A stretch of DNA of 64,000 nt from Seriola aureovittata (lineage: Eukaryota; Chordata; Actinopteri; Carangiformes; Carangidae): positions 8,036,001 through 8,100,000 of the forward strand of contig NC_079381.1 of NCBI RefSeq assembly GCF_021018895.1, given 5' to 3'. Below, piece after piece: positions 1 to 12,099 of this stretch; position 1 is the stretch's first letter; each line of letters starts with the position of its first letter. The position numbers and the translations under genes are program-made. The notes beneath the pieces are model-generated. The model was not told the origin of the DNA, did not search any database, and saw nothing but the letters and a program-made list of their open reading frames with translations.

Positions 1-471
1 CGTCCGTGCTCTTTCATCTTTTCTTTATCAGTCTGTCACTTTGTATCTGTCGACCGCTGCACATCATATCTAAAGATGTCATCGAGCCCTCCAGTGCTGG
101 AGTGCGCTAGTGCGTGTGTGTGTCTGTGTGTGTGTGTGGGTGTGTATGACTGAGTGTTTGCTTATGGAGGAAATAAACACCTTTTTTAAACCCCATGGGA
201 CAATAACATCCTGTCATGTGTGTATCAGCTTAACACATGCACATACTCACACATATATACACACTTGCTAGCGCACAATTTGACATTTATGCATATTTTT
301 GTAGTTCTTTTTTATTTTTTGGAGTAATTGTAGTGTTGAATATATCCAAACTGACAGACAGAATGTAAACATCCCACAGCTATATACAGTGGTGAAATAA
401 TACAAAGAGGAAGAGAAGCAGACATCATAGCGGCACTATGCTTTCATATGACAATACAAGTCAACACACAG

Positions 472-496
472 CACACACACACACACACACACACAC
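472..496. repeat. (CA)n microsatellite
   Basis: Uninterrupted CA dinucleotide run of about 12 units. Confidence 0.97.
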
Positions 497-585
497 GGCC
501 GTGGTCTCCTCTAGCTGACATTATGTTGACGCACTCCTGGAAAAAGATCACAAATGCTCAGTGAATTTGGTGTGAAGGTGGGACA

Positions 586-587
<2 letters not shown>

Positions 588-633
<46 letters not shown>
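588..633. repeat. (CA)23 microsatellite
   Basis: Perfect CA run of 23 units. Open frames through it on both strands (poly Thr-His and poly Cys-Val) are artefacts of the repeat. Confidence 0.97.
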
Positions 634-637
<4 letters not shown>

Positions 638-1653
638 CGGGTGACGTCCTCCGTTCTTAATGCAAACCAGTGTAAACACGCAGCGAACAGATGCCGCCGC
701 AAACTACACGCCAAAACACAAAGACGGAGAGAGATGGAGGGGGAGAGGACGTATGGAGTGATCTGAAGAACACTGAGGGAATGAGACGGAGGCCGAGGGC
801 AGAGAGGAGAGGATGCACTGGAAAAAGAAAATGCAGAAAGCAGAAACAGAAAGGTAGAAATATAAAAGAGATAGATATAATCATAAAATTTGAAGAAATT
901 TGAGAGACAAAGCGTGAAGGAGAGAATTTAAAAAAGAAAAAAAATCATAGACAGATGGCTCTGTGCTATTCTCCTGATAACACTTCTATCTGTGTAAAAC
1001 ATAACAAGCCCCCGGTGTAAGTCATAAACACTGCATAAAATCAAACTATCATCATGATGGTAATCACAACAAGTGTAGCCTGTCATGATGTCATTATCAC
1101 TGTATCTGCACAACACAACAACAGTTTTGTAGGTGACAGTTACCATAATGAAAAATGCAGATAAAAACATCGAGACAGAGAGGAAGAGGACAAAAGAGAG
1201 AAAAGTAAAGAAACAGTGTGGAACAATGTGGTAATGAGAAAAAATATAAAAAGAAAAACGGACTGAAAAAAAGAAAAAGTACAGTTAGAGGAAGAGTGAG
1301 AGACAAAAGTGTGAGATGACAATCTGAGTTTCAGTAGTTTGAAAGGCAGAATTAAAGTCGGTGTTGCTCCATTGTGTGCCATGAACATGTCATAAAATCA
1401 CAAACTGTTATCAAGGCAATTATATTCACTGCCAGGCTAGACCACTGGGGTATTGTTCTCGCAAACTTGTAATTCCCCCCTGATGAATCGTTACACAGTG
1501 CAACTCTGTTTCACTCTCACGCACACACACACTCTTTGAGACCACCAAAGTGTCATTATGATGCAGAAAATTACCAGCGGTAACTGAAACACATACGTAG
1601 ACACACACATATACTAGCCTTTACACACAGTATACATCTCTATCTCTCTCTTT

Positions 1654-1693
<40 letters not shown>

Positions 1694-1699
1694 CACACA
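1654..1699. repeat. (CA)n microsatellite, one interruption
   Basis: CA run with a single A insertion near position 1677. Confidence 0.95.
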
Positions 1700-4370
1700 T
1701 TCTGGTCTGTTTATGCATTGCATCTTTCACCCTGCTGACATAATCTACCATAACATAAAACTCTCATTAATTCAGTATTATTTCAGCATTCAGTAATTCA
1801 TCACTGCCGATATGATTAACCAAACTGTCACACTGCCATACAGTCTCATTCATCAAACATTTGCATGGAAATGTTACGTTTAACATCAGCCTGGAAGAAA
1901 ATCTTGATAGGTGGTGTGTGCTTGGCTTTCTATTGGTTCTGTTGACAAGCGGATGGAGTCATGTAGGCGCGGTTTCCTATTTAGCTGATACGGACATGAG
2001 CTGGCCGCTGTTCTAAACGGGCGCGACTCTGTCCCTTTACAGCTTTGTTTGATTATCCATTATTCATTTGGCTTAAACAGGATCACTGATTTGTGCATAC
2101 GCTTTGCACCAGATCCACAGTAAAGCCATTTACTGTGGTGACATTTTGACTCAGCACAGGCAAAGTAACAGGACCAGTCTACCTTTCTCTTCAATCTGAT
2201 TTAGACCTGAGGTGGAGTCTATAATACAAGAGTGTCAGAAAGAAGAAGAAAACTGGTATGGGAGCATATTTTTCGGTGCCATGGGAGTGATGAATCAAGG
2301 TTTTCCTTTTGCGATGTATCAAAATTTGTCACTTTTGGCAGCGATCTGAAGTGGCCTGCCATGACTGATGCCAAAGAGATATCTAATATCACCTGCAGTA
2401 GTCAGTTAGCAGCTACAGTATGAATCTTGTGGGGATTTAATTTAAAATATAGCCTGTTCCTTAGACTAATATGTGCGGAAACGCTGGCCAGCCTGTTTTT
2501 TTTTCTACTATAATGTTTAAACATTAAATCAGTGTTGCCTAGAAAATCTTTTTTCTCAAACTTGTCATTTAAGAGCAGATCTGCAGCCGTCAATCGTGGA
2601 GCAATTCAGCAGTGACAGATGTATTCAAACACCCAAACTGAAGGAGAGAGGAGGGGGCTCAGGTGTAGCAGTTGTCACAGTCGAAGCACTTGTCACAGTA
2701 AATCTAAGGTATTAGTGGATGTAATATTAATAAATTTGAAACCACCCTCACTGGGATTTGCCTTAAATAAAGCCAGTGGGGCTTCCTCGACTATATGGAA
2801 TCCTTGAACACAGTAATTATAGCACAAAGAACAAGTTGCAGTGTAAGTATTGATTGATAATAGGAACAATATACAATGATTCAGCAGTTATCTAATGTAA
2901 AATTAAGTATATTATTCCAAAAGAAAACCTTCAAATAAGAAACAAAGAAGGATTTCGCTCCCAGAGCACTCTTGTTAATTTTATTTAAAATGTGCAGTTT
3001 TAAAAGATAATCCGCACATGAATAAAGATTTTTCACTTGAGCTAAATACCACTTTTAACAAAGGTGTTTTTATTCCAATTATCCTCAGGGGTACTTGCCA
3101 TTTACAAGTACAGTATATCTCATCTCAACACCATTATTATGCACGGGCCCGGTGTATAAAACCTTCACCATCAGAATAATGGATCTCAAAGGATGCCATT
3201 GCCAACTCACAGGTCAGTATGATATGTCGTTAAATTGACGCTCATTTAGCTTTTGTATGATTATTAAGATGCGCGGCCCTAACAGCAAAATGACCGAATG
3301 TCATTTTAACAACTAATCATTAGAGCTTGTCATCCGGCAGCGGGTCTTCTTCTGCAAGGATTGTTACCATGACAATTCAAGTTTTATATTAGCATTTAAA
3401 ATTTAAATGAAACAGCCCTTCAAATATTATAACATACTATTAAAATTCTCATTTAGCTAAAGGGTTTAACTATGCAAGCAACAAAAATATATTTAAAAAA
3501 AGTCTCTTATAGGGGCACTCCAATAATCTTTATTAAACAGCATCATTGGAATTTGGAATTTTGCAGTTCAATCATTCAGTCATTATTTTGTGCAGTTTGA
3601 GTGCATCCATATTACAATGTCGTTAACACAAAGTGATAATGTCAGCACTCTCTCTTCAACCCTATTGTGGCAGTAATAGATTGGCTATAATTTCTCAAAC
3701 AGTATTCCTCAATCTTGCTGCTTTACCACATGGTCGACTGCAGCGGTGTTAGCTTCCACAAAGCGTAGCAGCTGCACAGGGTTGGCATTCAACCCTTGAA
3801 CTGCAGCAGCTCTGTAGCTCTCTGGTGAGCTTATACTGAAGATGCATTCTTGATCTGACACCTATTATGGAACCACTTGATCACATTCAGCGGGCCAGTT
3901 ACCTGTTGCAACCAGCTGTACATAAGTTTGACTATATTTCAAACTTTAAAGTCAACAGTAACTGTACAGTTAGTGTCACCACCATCACTCACCACCACAT
4001 ACGAATGTAAGCAAATGAAAGACGTCACCATTTGGATAAAATGGAAGAAAAAGCCACAACGCCCAAGTGACAGAAATTAAGATAGCAGCAAAATGAAAAC
4101 TAGGCAAGGTAGGATATAGCATGTGTTTGTCCATTATCACATTAATATCACTACAACAGTTTCTCAGTTGCTCTTGTTGTAATGTCATGCGCTTTCGCTA
4201 GGATGAGAATCTGTATCTTGCACAAATAAAAAAAAAACCTTTTTCTAAAGTCAGCAGCTAAACAGTTACAAGCTAATGTAACAGCAAACAAGCAGAAATC
4301 CCTATATCAAGATAATACAGCATAAAACCACACCTGTGCCCTGTATTCAGCTTGCAGGTAATTGTCAGCT

Positions 4371-4560
4371 TACAGTGGTTACACTTATCTTCATTTATAT
4401 ATAAATTTGTCATAAAATATGGTCAGATCTCCATCTGAGATACAATAATGAACAAACACAATCTATTTAAACGAATAACACATAAGTCATTGTGTTGTTC
4501 TTGTTCATACTGAACACACCATTTAAACATTCACAGTGTAGGTTGGGAAAAAAAAAAAAA
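4371..4560 (+). repeat. left inverted repeat of the Tc1-like element
   Basis: Pairs with 5620-5818 in reverse complement. The inner 160 bp align well, but the outer 25-30 bp have lost the 'ggcaagaaaagtat' sequence kept at the right end. Confidence 0.8.
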
Positions 4561-4733
4561 TCAGTGTACCCCTGAGGCTAATGCCATAAACTAAAGCTAA
4601 CTGGAGTCAGGAGTTATCAAACCTGGAGTCCAATCAATAAACTGGATTGTGGAGGTGTCGGCTAGAGCTGAATGTGTTTTCAAAAAAAAAGAAAAACACT
4701 TGAGTTCAGAAGAAACATCTGCTGGTGTGAAGC

Positions 4734-5598
4734 ATGCCTCACAAAAGAGAGATCTCAGAAGACTTGGGATCAAGAATTGTTGATTTGCATAAAGCTGGAA
4801 AGAGTTTCAAAGTGATTTCAAACAGTTCAAATATTCATCAGTCCACAGTTAGACAAACTCTCAACAAATGGAAACGATTTAGTTCAGTGGCTACTCTCCC
4901 TAGAAGTGGGCGCCCAGCTAAGATGACTTCAAAGGCCAGACGCAGAATGATCAGTGAGGTGAAAAAATAAAGCCCAGAGTAACAGCTAAAGGCTTAAAGG
5001 AATCATCGGAGCTGGATAACATCTCTGTTCGTGAATGTACCCCTATGCAAATCATGGAGCATGGTCGCATGGAACACTGTGTACATGACGGGGCATGATG
5101 GAGGAAGTCGCTTCTCTCCAAAAGAGAACATTGCATGCCAAAGAGCACCCTGACACACCAAAATGATGTGGGGCTTCGCCACCTCTAGACTGGAACGGCT
5201 CGACATCATGGAGGGGGAAATTAATTCACAGGTTTATGTATCTTCCAGGATGATGGCAGGGTGGCTGTCCACCTGCTGAAACTCGGGGAAGCTGGGTGTT
5301 GCAGCAGAACAATGACCCGAAACACGGTAAGTCTACTACAGAATGATTTCAAACAAAGAAAATTCACCTGTTGCAGTGGCCCAGTCAGAGCCCGGACCTT
5401 AATCCAGTAGAGATGCTGTGGTACGACCTGAAGAGAAACTTCCACTGCAGATGTCCTGAGAATATGTCTGAGTCGAAGCAGTTTTATGAAGACGAACGGT
5501 CCATAATTCCTCCTGAACATTGTGCAGCTCTCATCCGCAGTTTTTGGAAGAGCCTGTTGGAGGTTATTGCTGCCAAAGGAGGTTCGGCCAGTTATTAA
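4734..5598 (+). pseudogene. Tc1-like transposase pseudogene
   Basis: The N-terminal fragment (4734-4970, start MPHKREISEDLGSR) contains the paired-like helix-turn-helix DNA-binding region and a GRPAKM linker typical of Tc1 transposases, and ends at a premature TAA (4968-4970). Further fragments follow in shifted frames. NNDPKH near 5312-5330 matches the second catalytic Asp motif of the DDE domain. SPDLNPVEMLWYDLKR near 5388-5435 matches the third catalytic acid (Glu) motif, with the C-terminal frame open to 5598. The segment expected to carry the first catalytic Asp, between about 5085 and 5205, appears deleted. At least two frame changes plus the deletion show it cannot make active enzyme. 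The antisense open frame at 5221-5631 is a shadow. Confidence 0.93.
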
Positions 5599-5619
5599 CT
5601 CCAAGGGTTCACTTGCTTT

Positions 5620-5818
5620 TTCCACCAGCACTGTGAATGTTTAATGGGTGTGTTTAATAAAGTGAAATATTATAATTGTTTTTTTTGTGATATTAGCTTA
5701 GGGAGAAGGTGTTTGTTTACCCTTGTGATTTAGATGAAGATTAGATCACATTTAATGACCAATTAATGTAGAAAACCAGGTCATTCCAAAGGGTTCATAT
5801 ACTTTTCTTGCCAATGTA
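5620..5818 (-). repeat. right inverted repeat of the Tc1-like element
   Basis: Better preserved terminal repeat, ending ACTTTTCTTGCCAATG then TA. It resembles the termini of common fish Tc1 families. Confidence 0.85.
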
Positions 5819-6880
5819 AAACGTAAATGACTGTAGTTTGTCATAGGCAATGCTGACCAAGTGTTAATAGATCGCAAATATGACTTTCTCTAAAAATGGT
5901 TGGATGAGACCACTTAGCGTCTTATGAGCGTCCCCAAGAAACAAGATGTGGAGGTTCCAATGTAAAAGACATCTATGACACACTCCGTACCAGAGTGACT
6001 CCTACCACCATGACACGTAAAACACGTACACCATAAAGGAAAAACCACCAATTGAAGTGTTGAGTGTTACAAGTAAGAAGAAAAGAGTAAGATCAGCAGA
6101 GGGTCAACAGGCCACAAACGGAAAGTGTCAAACGCCAGAGAAAGACAAGAATAACTGTTGGTTGTCACCCCTGCTGAGGGAAAATCATTCCCTTACCTGT
6201 CCCTGTTTCTTGTCCCTCAGTCAGTGTAAAGACATTTTGGCACACAACTGCTGTGGGTTCAGATGTTTCTGGTCACAGTAATCAGATTAGCCTTATGCTG
6301 ACTTGACATAAGTGGACAGCATGATTGCTGGTTTGTATTGAGATGATGTATGAGATGACTGGGAACACAACAGAATTCAATACAGCACGGTCCAGTAATT
6401 ACCACTTGTGGCTGCAGAGGCCAGTGCTCAGCATAAGTTACATAGTACAGTTACATAAGTTTTTTTTTTTTTTTTTTAAATGTTAAAACTCCCCAACTAT
6501 GTCAACACTAAGCTACCTTTGAACTTACACAAAGCTGGTGCAGCAGCCTGCAGGACGGCTATAACAGAGCCGTGACGCTCAGTAATCATGAGCATGACAT
6601 TTCTGTGGTGCTTGAAATTTGAAAAATTACAACTGCAAGTCAAGTTTTATATTTTTATATATTGTTTTTGTCTTTGCATTTACAAATAGAGTTGAGCTGT
6701 AATTGCATCATTTTCAGTTGCACCACTTTTCTTTTCTTTTCTTTTTGTTCTCTGATTTCCATTCTGCCTTTTCCTTTTCACTCTATACTGCCCCTTTTCC
6801 CAGTTCGCCTCTGGGATGCTTAAAGATTCATAACGTCTTATTAGAAGTGATATTTGGTGGCCATATGCCTGGCTACTTAC
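5819..6880. other. intron between Tc1 relic and Ig exon donor
   Basis: No coding signal recognised. A T17-type homopolymer lies near 6461-6477. A pyrimidine-rich stretch lies at about 6720-6810 on the plus strand, i.e. purine-rich on the cntfr sense strand just past the donor. Confidence 0.5.
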
Positions 6881-7114
6881 TGCCGATGTGGAGGAAGATG
6901 GTGTCACGCCTCTCTCCGTGCGGGTTCTGAAAGCAGCTGTAGAGTCCGTTGTGGCCCAGGTTCACTTCGGTCAGGATCAGTCTGGGACCTTCTAGACGGT
7001 GCTGGGCCCTCACGTCCGTCCCGTTCACCTTCCATGACACCGATGCGTCATTGTCTAGGGAGCCGCACTGCATGGTAACATCGCTGCCCATTCGCTCATA
7101 CTGGTTCCTAGCAA
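6881..7114 (-). CDS. cntfr: cntfr second coding exon: N-terminal Ig-like domain
   Basis: This 234-bp phase 1-1 exon encodes residues 28-105 of CNTF receptor alpha, which is the complete N-terminal Ig-like domain. The acceptor is CCTTCCAG (AG at 7116-7115) and the donor is GTAAGT (starting at 6880), both close to consensus. With the signal-peptide exon spliced on, codon 28 becomes GTT. Seen in the translation: QYERMGSDVT at the start, the Ig disulfide pair Cys44 and Cys88, the core Trp55, an N-glycosylation sequon N58-G-T, and LGHNGLYSC before the second Cys. Human CNTFR has very similar QYERLGSDVT, VNGTD and LGHSGLYAC segments, which separates it from the paralogues IL6R and IL11RA. In this family ligand binding is mainly by the following cytokine-receptor modules, whose exons are not in the window. 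No frameshift or stop is seen. Confidence 0.95.
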
Positions 7115-7159
7115 CTGGAAGGAGACAGAGGCAAAGACTAAGTGTTAGTGATATCAGCA

Positions 7160-7330
7160 ACTACTAACAAGTGAAATACCTGGCGTGTAGCTACTGGAGG
7201 AAGAAAATAAAAGCCTTTATAAGTATATCTGCATATGCAACAAGCAAATATATTGTGTGTGGGGACATTCCTGCTAAATCTGTCACACTTGTTCCTAGCA
7301 ACAAGAAAAACAGCCAGAAGCAAAGGGAGA
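7160..7330 (-). repeat. decayed partial duplications of the Ig-exon acceptor edge
   Basis: Read on the minus strand, 7302-7260 matches the first 42 bases around the Ig-exon start (7115 downward) at about 31 positions, including a perfect 12-base block GTTGCTAGGAAC and a shared upstream CTTTGCYTCTG. Its translation VARNKCDRFSRNV parallels VARNQYERMGSDV. Here the AG acceptor has become TTG. A weaker second similarity at 7200-7175 still has a TTCCTCCAG acceptor followed by TAGCTACACGCCAG, which reads VATRQ. Both lie directly upstream of the real exon. The match may be an old local duplication; the weaker copy could be chance. Confidence 0.5.
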
Positions 7331-8029
7331 TTTCAGCCGATATAATAAACTGAATATTCAGATTTGGAAACATTATTAATTACATTTATTATTACTGCCT
7401 AGCTATAGATATGGCTTAGCCACTGATTTGTATCTGCAGCAACAGACCGATGGGAGAAATATTTTTACAATGTTTGTACAGTATCTAATACAGTTGATGT
7501 CATTTTTCTTTTAGATATTGTAAATCTTTTGTAGCGAGGGAAGGGTGGAAAAACAAAGTCGCGTTTTGTTCCACACAAAGAGCCAGATCTTGCTTCACCC
7601 GAGACCTAGGGGAAAGAGGCACTGGAGGAAAAAAATGTTCTTTTCACTGTGGAGAGTTTTGCAAAAGTTTCTTCAGACTTGTGTTTTCTGTGTTGCCTTT
7701 ATCTTAGCGTCAACTACCTCACTGCCTTTTGTCCATAGGTTTAGGAAAGTAGTGGGGGCCGTGACCCCGAGGGTTAAGGGATATACGCAAGCCTTATGGG
7801 AGTTTTAGCCAGGACACTAGGGTTAGCAGCCTTGCTCTGTTGATAAGTCCCATGGGACCTGTCATGACCACACTGAGTGAAGACCTCAGATTAACACTTA
7901 AACACAGAGGATCAACAGCACAACAAGACACAACAATAAAATATTGATCCCCATCTTAGGAAAAGCCCTCGTCTATGAAGAAAGGAAGAAGAAAAAATGT
8001 CTCCACTGACCTGGGATCAAATGCTGTCA

Positions 8030-9360
8030 AGATCCCTGTCTTGCTCTGATGTCTCCCTCCCTGTCTTTCTCTTTGTCTGCGTGTCCCCTCCCCTCCTTTC
8101 TCTCTCACCACAATGCCTCTCATTTAGCCGTTTTTCACTTGAGCTAGCTTCCTTCACTCGATCTCCTCACACGTGCCTCTTAACGCAGCCGATACAGATG
8201 TCAACCTAGTGTTTCATGTATATTTCATGTCCCATAACAGAGCCATCTATATTTAATGGGACAAGATGCCTGTCCCCATTAACATTAACCTGACACTGTT
8301 TGTTCTCTCTGTCTTCCTCTCTGTCTGTCTTTCACTCCCCCTTCAACCTCCCCCAGCCCTTTGCTCTCCGCATGTCTCATACACGCCATCTCTCTCTCTT
8401 TCTCTGTAATCACTCAGTCTTCCTCTCCCCTCTGTCCACCCCCATCATCTCCATGTTTGCTACTCCCAGTTTTCTTGAGTCCAAGTAAATGCACTTCCGT
8501 TTGCATGTCAGTGGCAAGAAATGCCATTTTTTGTCCTTTGATCTCCTCCCCTGTCAAGTTACTTTGAGCAGATGTGTGATGTTATTTACATGAAAAAGAA
8601 CGCCCTTGTGCTTTGTGTGGCAAATGCAGAATGAGCGGAGAAGAGCAGGTACAGATACTTTCCTGCTGTTGTAAGTCGGTGAACACGGATACCATTAACG
8701 ACCAGTGCATAATGCTTCGGGACATGCTGTATCATTTGAAACTTTAATAACTTAGAAAAAACCCTGCCTATCCCTTCCACTGCCTTTAGGTGGCATTAAG
8801 CTGTTATCAAAGTAGGAGAGTGAAATCATAATCCTCTTCCGACTGATGTCATCAGAAAAGGGTAGTTACAAGTAAAAAAAAAAAAAAAAAAATGAGGAGG
8901 AGCACACCCCATAAAATATTTTGCTGATATGACTTTTTGCAGCTTTTTTTTTTTTTGCGGATGTCCTTGAGAGTCTCCATACAGCGCTGATTCCTTGACC
9001 TCCTCTCTTGCCCTCCCTCCCCCCCTCCTCCTTTGCTGCCACATTCCGTCCTTCTTATCTTCTCAGGTTACATCGCTCTTTTCTCTACCTCTGTCCTCTC
9101 CAATATCCATTCATCTCCACAGCCTTTGCTTCTCCTCCATCTCTCTCCGCTCCACTCCTGTCCCTTCTCTCAAAACAAACTTCTCGCTCTCCTCCTCCTC
9201 CTCACTCTCTGACAGTCAGTCTCTATACCTCTCGTCCTCCACCCCTGTCTCCTCGCTTCCCTCCCTACCATCTGCCTCTATCCACATCCTGCTTTGAATT
9301 TTATATTCTCACGCTCTCGTCTTTCTCATCACCTCTCCCTCATTTACCTCCGCCTGTCTT
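8030..9360. repeat. polypyrimidine-rich intronic tracts
   Basis: On the plus strand, 8040-8110, 8300-8460 and especially 8995-9360 are dominated by C and T (TCTC, CCTCC motifs), so the cntfr sense strand is purine-rich here. Long open frames over 8995-9541 rich in Ser, Pro and Leu follow from this composition and do not look like a protein. Between them are A and T homopolymers at 8874-8892 and 8945-8956. Confidence 0.7.
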
Positions 9361-10298
9361 CAGTGCTGACCTGTTATGGCAATACTTTTCATTAACTATG
9401 TGCAAAATGTTCCACAGTGACATTTACTGCAAATGTGAGCTGAGGCCAACTCTTGTTGATTCTGATGGGTTTAAATTATTCAGACAACCCAGAACATTTC
9501 ATTTCACCTGCCTTTCTCCTGTACTGGCACAGTGCAAATAGAGTGTGAGGATGTACCTAATATTAGCAGTTGGACATGTATGTGATGGGTAGTGAGTTCC
9601 TGCGTGTCATTGGCTTGCAGGTGTCAACAAAAGGAAAAAAAACACAATGTACTGTATTCAACATATTCTAATGTGATTTACCATATCAAGAATTTTGCTG
9701 CTTGATGCTTCCCATCATATTCTAATTCGTTTGAGTTAAAATAACTTCAAAGAAACCCTGATTATGATTTGAAAACAGCTACATAATAATGCAGCCCCAA
9801 GGTGTCCTGATGGAGCGCTGTGTGTTTTATTAATCCCTTAAAAGTTTTTCTATATCTTTCAACAACATGTCAGTTCATCTCTCTTTCAATACTTTCTGAC
9901 TCACCACAGTTTTCTTTGCACAACAATATAGGCGTATGGCACAGAGGAATAGGCTTTATCGGGCCAAGGCTGCACAGAAAATTCTTGATGTGATTAATTC
10001 ATTGTTGGTTTTGGTCTTTTCTGTGTGATCTGTTCACAACAAGAAAAATAAAGAATGTCTTAAAAGCTTTAAAGAATTCTAATGATCTAAATACCAATTT
10101 CTGTCTCTGTTTCCATTAAGGTTCAAACAGGTCATTTGTGATTCTATGTTCAGGCACGACTACTCTCTGCTGTAGCAATCACTCGCTGTTACCTTTTGTC
10201 TTTGCCTTTGTCTGCGCCGCTGTAAGTTATTCTCACTGTCTGCGCTTCCCTTATCTCGTTCTCCACCTCTCTGCTCACCTTCCCCTCTCCGCTCTCCA

Positions 10299-10301
<3 letters not shown>

Positions 10302-10331
<30 letters not shown>
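10302..10331. repeat. (CT)n microsatellite
   Basis: About 15 CT units; the flanking sequence is also pyrimidine-rich. Confidence 0.95.
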
Positions 10332-10338
<7 letters not shown>

Positions 10339-11733
10339 CTCGTAGCTGCTCCCTCACAGCCGAACTTCAGCATTGATCTGCAGTGTATCGCCGATCATGA
10401 GTATTCTGCGCACATGCCACCATACATAATACACCTTATAGCAACACAAGCCAAAGGAAAATAATAATCACAGTTGTGAGTACACTCATGTACTCACTCG
10501 CACATATATGCACAGGCTATCACACGTAATGTCCTCATGCCTCATCACCATACAGACACGCAGGCCTAATAACCATAATGACATTCAGCTCAAGTGCTAT
10601 TGATCCCTTGGTAATAGACAGTCTATTGGATGCAGCATTAGAGCAGTGTTATTCCGAAACCAAATGAGAACTAAAACCATCAATGTCCTTCAAAAAGCTT
10701 AAATTTGACTATTTATACTCATTACTCTGCTTATGTATATTGATGCGAGCTGACAGGGCCCTTCAGGAATAAACCTCCTATGAACCAGCAGTTCAAATAA
10801 TTCAAGTTATTTTCAAATTTAGACAAGTTTTCTGTGCCGCAGTAAAGAGGAAGTCAAGTGAGTGATACCAGTGATGGAAAAACAATGAAAAACACGAGAT
10901 AAACAATGACAACAACAAAAAAATAAACACGTTGCAACTTAATATAATTTTTTATCTGATGTCAATCAAATCTAAGCCACTACGATCAGTATGAAACATG
11001 CTCACAGGGTCCTTGTTTTCTACTACTGGCGCAACATCGAAATGCAAAGGCATGCTACAAACATGTAGAACGTGTTTGTTTATTTTAATCACAATGTGTC
11101 AGAGTAAACTATTATTTGAATTTGCGCACTTTTCTTTTTTCATATAACTGTCGTTTAATTGTGTTATGTGGTATTTCTTACCTCCCACAAAACACATGAA
11201 CAGTCAGTGATAAATATATAAGCAGTACCTCAAAATTAATCATGAGGGGTATCAAATGTACAACTCATGCACTCCTGCAGTCTCAGTAGTGCAAATTCAT
11301 GCTGCACTTGCTGTTCATACACACAGAAGCTTCATTTAAAATTAAATTTGCAGTGTCAAGAAAATATCAGTTATGTCATGTCTGCAATAGAAGTGGTGAA
11401 ACAAACACTTTTGTATTGTTATATATTATGTTTAATAATAAGGACCACGAGGGAAAGTTGAGCATGGAGCACTGAGAGTATCTTAATTCTTATGCAGCCT
11501 TGTGATGTTTTCCCAGAGCAGTGCATTACCATAAAGAGCCAACATCATGTTATGTTGTGAGGTCACTGGTGCTAAGACCTGCAGGACAAGCTAAGACAAG
11601 CACACATCTCTATCTAGGGGCTATTTAAAGAATGATGAATACACATTCATACGCACATGGACACAAACTCCCCCCGGGAATGAACTGCAAACATAGATTC
11701 ATGGGCTGTTTACTAAACTGATAAAGTGATGAG

Positions 11734-11735
<2 letters not shown>

Positions 11736-11769
<34 letters not shown>
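11736..11769. repeat. (AC)17 microsatellite
   Basis: Uninterrupted AC run of 17 units. Confidence 0.96.
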
Positions 11770-11772
<3 letters not shown>

Positions 11773-11945
11773 GCATACTGTACATGCCAAAAGTCAAACA
11801 TCACATTTGTGAACGTTAACACATGAATGCATACCCATAGGAATATACACACTTTTTATGTTCATATACCTACAGTATACTGTACAGTATATTTACAGTG
11901 AATGAAAAAAACATAAACACACTGTAATTGTTTACACTTGTGATG

Positions 11946-12099
11946 CACACACACACACACACACACACACAACTCAAACCTCATCCAGTGACCCAAAAAT
12001 CTGCTTTTCCGTCCCCAATTAACTGGTCTTTAGTCTGAAATTTGTCCCCAAAGGTAGCCTATGACAGAAAGACACACACACGCACACACACACATACAC
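11946..12099. repeat. two short (CA)n arrays
   Basis: A perfect CA run at 11946-11971 and an interrupted CA/CG run at 12071-12099, separated by ordinary sequence. Confidence 0.9.

Larger units (their letters stand above)
1..4370. other. 3' part of window: intronic sequence after the Ig exon
   Basis: On the cntfr (minus) strand this lies downstream of the Ig exon, so it should be the following intron. It holds CA arrays (472-496, 588-633, 1654-1699), a purine-rich stretch (about 700-940 on the plus strand) and otherwise plain AT-rich sequence. I looked for the next exon of the receptor (cytokine-receptor module with its paired cysteines) on the minus strand and did not see it. Confidence 0.6.
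4371..5818 (+). mobile_element. degenerate Tc1-like (Tc1/mariner) DNA transposon
   Basis: The element is about 1.45 kb with long imperfect terminal inverted repeats. The sequence at about 4400-4560 is the reverse complement, with divergence, of about 5620-5770, including a shared 'taaacattcacagtg' block next to the coding part. The right end finishes CTTGCCAATG followed by TA. The left end is poorly preserved at TA-CAGTGG (4371), so a TA target duplication is plausible. Between the repeats is a broken plus-strand transposase. The arrangement is that of teleost Tc1-like elements with inverted repeats of about 200 bp. It is inert: several frameshifts and stops, and an internal deletion. Confidence 0.93.

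Noticed and set aside
5221..5631. 136-codon minus-strand open frame
   Set aside because: Antisense shadow of the Tc1-like transposase pseudogene.
1..6880. The next cntfr exon (first fibronectin type III module)
   Set aside because: Looked for the paired-cysteine module on the minus strand; no matching frame with splice sites was seen, so it is assumed to lie outside the window.
9008..9541. 177-codon plus-strand open frame rich in Ser, Pro and Leu
   Set aside because: Generated by a polypyrimidine tract with few stop codons; no family resemblance.
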